Positions 60,109-64,000 of a stretch of 64,000 bases of DNA are shown one piece after another. The DNA is from an uncultured Altererythrobacter sp. Lineage in GTDB: Bacteria > Pseudomonadota > Alphaproteobacteria > Sphingomonadales > Sphingomonadaceae. The notes under the pieces were generated by a model. The model saw only the letters and a program-made list of their open reading frames with translations. It had not been told where the DNA came from and did not search any database. The stretch lies in assembly GCA_913056125.1 (NCBI GenBank), contig CAJXNC010000004.1:62001-126000 (forward strand), given 5' to 3'. The position numbers were made by a program, and so were the translations under genes. The number at the start of each line of letters is the position of its first letter. Position 1 is the stretch's first letter.

Positions 60109-61077
60109 TCAATCCTCGAAGCTGTGCGGGGACTGGTAAGGCATGACGACGCCAAGTGCCTCGATCTCGTGGATCGCACCACCCCAAACCTTGTAGACAT
60201 GGATCGACGGCATATCGAAGGCATCGTAGCGGCTGAGATCGCGTTCGGTGAACCATGGCACGCCGATCAGCTGAACGGAGTCTTCCGCCATGTCGTTATG
60301 GAAATGGCTCATCCCCCAGACCAGTCCGGTAACCGGATCGGCGATCTCCACCCTGCGGTTCTCGATCGTATCGATATATTCCCACATATTGGTGTCCATC
60401 TGCGCTGCGCAGCCGAGCCCACCCAGATAGGCAAAGATGTCCGAAGCGAAGTCCATGCCCGGACGGTTGAAGCTGTTGCGGGCGGTCTGGTTGCCGTTCT
60501 CATGGCGCACGCAATCGTCGGCCATGTTCGTCTGGTTGGAATTGTTGTTGTCGAGCGCATCGTAATAGGACTCGCCCAGCCGCAACATGGTAGCGCGCAG
60601 GTCGGTATAGGATTCCGGAACCGGCAGGGCGAGTTGGGGACGTGCTTCCTGCAATTTGGAAAGTTGCCGCTCATTGAGGTTGCGGACAATCAGGTGTTCG
60701 GCTTCCTCGATCTCTCCGGCTGAATTCAGCTGGAGGCGTATGCCGACAAACACCGGGGAATCGCCCTCCACCAGCATCTTGAGCATGCCGACCTGCTGGC
60801 TGATCGCGTCAGGCACATGCACAGTATAATTGTCATCGCCATCACCCGTGATCGTATCGAATGCCCCTTCTCCGGGAGCAATCGGTGAAAGGTTTTCCAT
60901 CACCGCAGCGCCGGCCGCCCATTGCAGTGCTGCCGGTTCGTCGTCGATCAGCGCCTGGGCATATGCGTCCGAAAGTGCGATCAGGCAGTCCCGATCGCAT
61001 GTTGAACCCTGCGCCAGCACCGGTGTCGCGACAGTCATGGCAGCCCCGGCCATGAGCCCTGATATGGTCCACTTCAT
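60109..61077 (-). CDS. Exported double NTF2-like four-cysteine protein (copy 3)
   Basis: ATG at 61077 (GGGAGG upstream) gives 322 residues, Sec signal ending VLAQ. Closest to the copy at 52192: CDRDCLIALSDAYAQALIDD, VMENLSPIAPGEGAFDTITG, YYDALDNNN, DCVRHENG, GCAAQMDTN, IENRRVEIADPVTGLVWGMSHF. All four family cysteines are kept. It is third of an operon after the 344-residue exported protein and the DoxX-like gene, with a 35-base gap. Confidence 0.82.
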   Translation of the reverse strand: MKWTISGLMAGAAMTVATPVLAQGSTCDRDCLIALSDAYAQALIDDEPAALQWAAGAAVMENLSPIAPGEGAFDTITGDGDDNYTVHVPDAISQQVGMLKMLVEGDSPVFVGIRLQLNSAGEIEEAEHLIVRNLNERQLSKLQEARPQLALPVPESYTDLRATMLRLGESYYDALDNNNSNQTNMADDCVRHENGNQTARNSFNRPGMDFASDIFAYLGGLGCAAQMDTNMWEYIDTIENRRVEIADPVTGLVWGMSHFHNDMAEDSVQLIGVPWFTERDLSRYDAFDMPSIHVYKVWGGAIHEIEALGVVMPYQSPHSFED

Positions 61078-61112
61078 CGAACTTATACCTCCCAGTTCAA
61101 AGTTCAGACTGG

Positions 61113-61598
61113 CTAGTCCTGTATGCCCGGACTCGTCGAGAAGTCCGGTCGGCCCTGCCAAACGAAGAGTGGCCAGAAGTAACGCCTCCATGGCCAGATC
61201 AGGATGATGTTGAACAAGATCGTCAACGCCCCGAACGTGTATTCGACGGTGCCGATCTCGAGCACGAAATTCCAGTACAGGATGACTATGTTGATTGGCA
61301 CGACAGCGAGCACCGCCAACGGCATGGCCCGGTTGGACAGGATCAGAAGTCCGAGGACGATCTCTGCCACCTTGATCCAGCTCATCAGTCCGCTGGCGAT
61401 GAGGGCCTGAGTGAAGTCGATCGCGGCCTGTTCCTGACCTAGTGGTTGCCAGCCTGGATCGATGAAGGGCATGACGCCGGAATAGACCCACCATCCGCCG
61501 AAAATGATCCGGCTGAGATGGTAGATCCACTTGAGCGTCGGCCCCGGCAGGGCCTCGGGCAATTCGCCTTCGGCCCCGTTTATTGCACCCTCACTCAC
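61113..61598 (-). CDS. DoxX-like four-helix membrane protein
   Basis: 161 residues from a GTG that overlaps the upstream stop by four bases. Four membrane helices: IIFGGWWVYSGVMPFI, AEIVLGLLILSNRAM, AVLAVVPINIVILYWNF and LTILFNIILIWPW. Helix order and the N-terminal GWWxxSG pattern resemble the DoxX family (quinol-linked or terminal-oxidase-like). The specific activity is unknown. Confidence 0.75.
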   Translation of the reverse strand: MSEGAINGAEGELPEALPGPTLKWIYHLSRIIFGGWWVYSGVMPFIDPGWQPLGQEQAAIDFTQALIASGLMSWIKVAEIVLGLLILSNRAMPLAVLAVVPINIVILYWNFVLEIGTVEYTFGALTILFNIILIWPWRRYFWPLFVWQGRPDFSTSPGIQD

Positions 61599-62629
61599 TC
61601 GGCAGAGGTTCCTTCACGCGCGGCCCAGGCCGCCTGGCGTTCGGCTTCGAAGCGTGGGCTGGTCGACATGATGTAGCCGCGCACCTGCACGTTCCCCTCG
61701 TGGCAGGCATATTCATACATGCCGTAATCCTCGTTTCGGACCCAGGGGAAGTCGAGCTTGTAGGCACCTTCCATGATTACCGGGTCCTCGACCCACGCCT
61801 CGTAATGGATCTGGTCGGGGTTCTTCAGCGTGATCCGTTCGGTAATGTGCAGCTGGTCGCTATTGGGTGCCGGGCTTTCGGACATGAATGGACGGAAATT
61901 GGTGGTCTCGATCACCAGCGTATCGCCTTCCCAGTGGCCGATCGAATAGCCGAGGTCGAACTGCATGTTGGCCGGCGGCGGATCGCGCCCGTCCAGATAG
62001 ACGATGCGTGTTTCGTGGACCATTTCGATGGTGATCGCCACCTGGTCGGGCGCCTGGAAAATCTCGATACCCATGTTGTAGGCGCCGGGCAGCATCACGC
62101 CGGGCATGCCGCGCGTCAGGCAACGATCCCAGATACCGAAATCGTCCATCGAATCGAAAACCTCGGTGTTCCACGAGTTCTTGACGCCTGCAGCGCGACG
62201 GCGGCCTTCCTCGGTCAGTGGCGGCATCTGGCCATTGGCCGGCTCCAAGGTCAGCGAGGTCTGGCGCAGTGGAAGGCCGCGTTCGTTCCAGTGGCCCATC
62301 GCCATCATGTTGGCGTCTTCCTCTTCCTCGTAGCGGGCCATCGCATCTTCGGCGTCGTAGAAGATCTCTTGATATTCGCGATCGGTGTAGAATCTGCGAT
62401 TGCCATATCGGCTGGAGCGCGTGCGTGGTGTGCCGGCGAGATAGTCGATCGGCCACTTGCCGCGAATGTCGGGATCGCCCCAATCGGTGCGCGGCACTTC
62501 CCAGCCTGGCGGAGGCGCATCGAAACGCGCTTCCAGCATGGCTTCTTCTTCTTCCTCGGTGAATTGCGCCGCTGCCGGGCCGGTTGCCAGCGCCAGGCAC
62601 AATGCGGATGCAACAATTGCGTATTTCAT
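61595..62629 (-). CDS. Exported protein of unknown function (GHWEGDTLV-type)
   Basis: 344 residues with a Sec signal (VASALCLALATGPAAAQ) then an acidic stretch (FTEEEEEAMLEARF). The conserved block GYSIGHWEGDTLVIETTNF, with LPGAYNMGIEIFQAPDQV and DQLHITERITLKNPDQIHYEA (shown as LHITERITLKNPDQIHYE), recurs in many exported proteins of soil and marine Proteobacteria and Acidobacteria that have no assigned function. It looks like a beta-rich lipocalin-type domain. First gene of an operon with the DoxX-like gene and NTF2 copy 3. Confidence 0.75.
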   Translation of the reverse strand: MKYAIVASALCLALATGPAAAQFTEEEEEAMLEARFDAPPPGWEVPRTDWGDPDIRGKWPIDYLAGTPRTRSSRYGNRRFYTDREYQEIFYDAEDAMARYEEEEDANMMAMGHWNERGLPLRQTSLTLEPANGQMPPLTEEGRRRAAGVKNSWNTEVFDSMDDFGIWDRCLTRGMPGVMLPGAYNMGIEIFQAPDQVAITIEMVHETRIVYLDGRDPPPANMQFDLGYSIGHWEGDTLVIETTNFRPFMSESPAPNSDQLHITERITLKNPDQIHYEAWVEDPVIMEGAYKLDFPWVRNEDYGMYEYACHEGNVQVRGYIMSTSPRFEAERQAAWAAREGTSAE

Positions 62630-62729
62630 CAGACTCTCCCCTATGCAGACGAGTATGCCCGAGACGCGGCGCGTTGCAAGATGCAGCTTTGTCGCAGCCC
62701 GTGCTATCCTTCCCCAACCGAAGCTTGTC

Positions 62730-62759
62730 TTGACCTTATCACCTTTGTCACAGAATATT
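62730..62759 (+). promoter_or_regulatory. Candidate promoter of the TbpB-like lipoprotein gene
   Basis: -35 TTGACC at 62730-62735, 17-base spacer, -10 GAATAT at 62753-62758 (AATATT one base later is an alternative). It lies 25 bases before the ATG, inside the divergent gap. Confidence 0.55.
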
Positions 62760-62783
62760 TGATGGGTGGATCAGGGGGATAGT

Positions 62784-64000
62784 ATGCCGGAAATTGGGAA
62801 AACCTGGCTCTTGGCCAGTTGCGCGGCATTGTCGGCGTGCGGCGGTGGTGGTGGTGGTGGAGGTGTCGCGAGCACGCCCACACCGGCTCCGTCAGCCACA
62901 CCGGCGCCTACTCCCGCCCCGACACCGACACCCTCGTCGCCGACATTCACCGAAGTTGCGTTCGACCGCAATGTTCTCGATGCGAACGCGAATTTCGAAA
63001 GTAGCGCAGTTCGGGCGAATATCGAATTGGCTTCTTCGACCCAGACCGTGCGCGATGCAGCTGGCGAGCGCGATACACTCGCCATCGGTTACGATGCCGC
63101 AACGGGGACCTACACGATCGATTTCGGGGCTTCCCGGGAGAGCTTTGCCGCGGGTGACCGGGTGGAAGAGCGTTTTCCGGGCGAGGCTGCCTATTTCAAG
63201 GTCGGTAATGTGGGAGAGGCGCAGTTCCTCACGATCCTTTCGCTCCCCTTCATTTCGGCGAGTTTCGCGAATGACCTGACCTACAACCAATATGTCGCGC
63301 AGGGCTATTGGCAGACCAACCAGGTCGACAATCTCAACAACCAGTACACGCGCTTTACCAGCTTTGTCTTCGGCCAGCGTACCTCGCCAGCAGATGTCCC
63401 GATGACCGGCGCGGCACATTGGCTGGTCGATATCTTCGGGGCACTTGCGATCAAGGGCCAGGAGATTCTGACCGTATCGGGATCAGGCGATTTCGAAGTG
63501 GATTTTGCGGCGGGAACCTTCCAGCTCAATTCCTTCGTCGATGAGAGCGAGTTCCTCTCGCTGGGCGGCACGACCGGTTCGCTATATTTCGTCTCGGGTG
63601 GTGAATTGCGCGCGGATGGCAGTTTTGGCGGGGTGTTCGCATATAACGGGACGGTATCGCTCGCGGGCGATCTGGAAGGTGCTTTCTTTGGGCCGGGAGC
63701 GGCCGAGATCGGGGCAACCTTCGCTGCCGAGAATAGCGATGCATATTTGTCCGGCGCCTTTACCGGACAGCGCAGTAGCTTTGCCTCCACCAGTGCGGGA
63801 ATTTCCAACATCTCGCTCACCAACCTGCTTGCCGATGACCAGCGCCTGTTTGGCGAAGGCGCCAGCATCACGGTGAGAGGCACTTCGGACGATCCCGGAT
63901 TCTTCAATATCTATACGAGCAACAGGAGCGGCGGCGATGTTCTGCTCGACCAAGATGGCATCGTCAGAGTTAGCGATGGCCATTACCAATATCTGCCCGA
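62784..64000 (+). CDS. TbpB-like surface lipoprotein (runs off the window end)
   Basis: Open from ATG at 62784 to the window end (at least 405 codons). GGGGGA lies upstream. The signal MPEIGKTWLLASCAALSAC has lipobox LSAC (Cys19), then eight Gly and a Thr/Pro-rich tether (TPAPTPAPTPTPSSPT), the flexible anchor typical of Slam-dependent surface lipoproteins. The rest is beta-rich. DLEGAFFGPGAAEIGATF matches the TbpB barrel signature (GxFxGPxAxExGxxF) and is followed by YLSGAFTGQRSS. NCBI names such proteins transferrin-binding protein-like solute-binding proteins. Ligand unknown. A Slam partner may be downstream or be the one at 17046. Confidence 0.85.
   Translation, partial: MPEIGKTWLLASCAALSACGGGGGGGGVASTPTPAPSATPAPTPAPTPTPSSPTFTEVAFDRNVLDANANFESSAVRANIELASSTQTVRDAAGERDTLAIGYDAATGTYTIDFGASRESFAAGDRVEERFPGEAAYFKVGNVGEAQFLTILSLPFISASFANDLTYNQYVAQGYWQTNQVDNLNNQYTRFTSFVFGQRTSPADVPMTGAAHWLVDIFGALAIKGQEILTVSGSGDFEVDFAAGTFQLNSFVDESEFLSLGGTTGSLYFVSGGELRADGSFGGVFAYNGTVSLAGDLEGAFFGPGAAEIGATFAAENSDAYLSGAFTGQRSSFASTSAGISNISLTNLLADDQRLFGEGASITVRGTSDDPGFFNIYTSNRSGGDVLLDQDGIVRVSDGHYQYLP

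Noticed and set aside
62836-62862. GGT repeat tract after the lipidated cysteine as a phase-variable repeat
   Set aside because: It is a short trinucleotide run, so length changes would stay in frame; a Gly tether is the simpler explanation.
1-64000. CRISPR arrays, insertion sequences, prophage and rRNA genes
   Set aside because: No regularly spaced repeats, transposase or integrase motifs, phage proteins or rRNA sequence were found on either strand by eye.

Overview
The window looks like chromosomal DNA of an alphaproteobacterium of the order Sphingomonadales, most likely family Erythrobacteraceae. The reasons are high GC content, short intergenic gaps, many TGATG/ATGA start-stop overlaps, an NDUFA12 gene, an SDHAF4-like (DUF1674) gene, the hflK-hflC-degP order, and protein sequences of Erythrobacter/Sphingomonad character. 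No integrase, transposase, phage gene or CRISPR array was seen. The family placement is an inference from protein character, not from a search.

Bases 1-17000 are mostly core functions: the 3' part of a class A penicillin-binding protein; hflK-hflC-degP (membrane protease control and periplasmic protease); an Mrp/ApbC Fe-S carrier; an orphan molybdenum hydroxylase large subunit; ferrochelatase; a small SDHAF4-like gene; rsmB; a very acidic disordered protein; msrA; a secreted methyltransferase-like protein; N-carbamoylputrescine amidase; folK; and tRNA-Lys(UUU).

Bases 17000-23000 hold the most striking pair. A TPR plus beta-barrel outer-membrane protein resembling Slam (surface lipoprotein assembly modifier, DUF560) overlaps by one base the start of a 1470-residue exported protein. 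That protein has a FecR-like domain, five tandem helical repeats, and three beta-rich modules that each carry a cysteine pair and a TbpB-like barrel signature. A strong terminator closes the unit. A second TbpB-like protein, a typical lipoprotein, begins at 62784 and runs off the window. Together they suggest a Slam-type surface display or secretion system with an unusual giant client.

Bases 23000-42500 carry a lipoprotein/histidine kinase/response regulator operon, a TonB-like protein, a mannose-1-phosphate guanylyltransferase, a three-gene telA/membrane protein/PHA-type operon with TGATG couplings, a DUF389 protein, a fatty-acyl-AMP ligase, recX, DUF192, NDUFA12, DUF2155, aat, tRNA-Trp(CCA), a methyltransferase, a 48-residue small protein, an AGCS symporter, and secE-nusG / rplK-rplA. 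The last block is interrupted by a reversed CPBP protease gene.

Bases 42500-52100 form a one-carbon region. metF-folD-(Baeyer-Villiger type monooxygenase)-cinA lie on the minus strand. Divergent from them are an alpha/beta hydrolase and a LigM-type tetrahydrofolate-dependent O-demethylase, with a nested palindromic operator candidate between. An IclR regulator and a MetE-like methyltransferase follow. The likely logic is that the demethylase makes 5-methyl-THF, which MetF and FolD (or the MetE-like enzyme) take up.

Bases 52100-62700 look like an accessory catabolic region of unknown substrate. It holds a five-gene GMC oxidoreductase/SnoaL/SDR/DUF3237/GyrI-like operon, three NTF2/SnoaL-like genes in all, and three paralogous exported proteins that each appear to be a duplicated NTF2-like fold with four conserved cysteines. 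These may be six NTF2-type genes within 9 kb.
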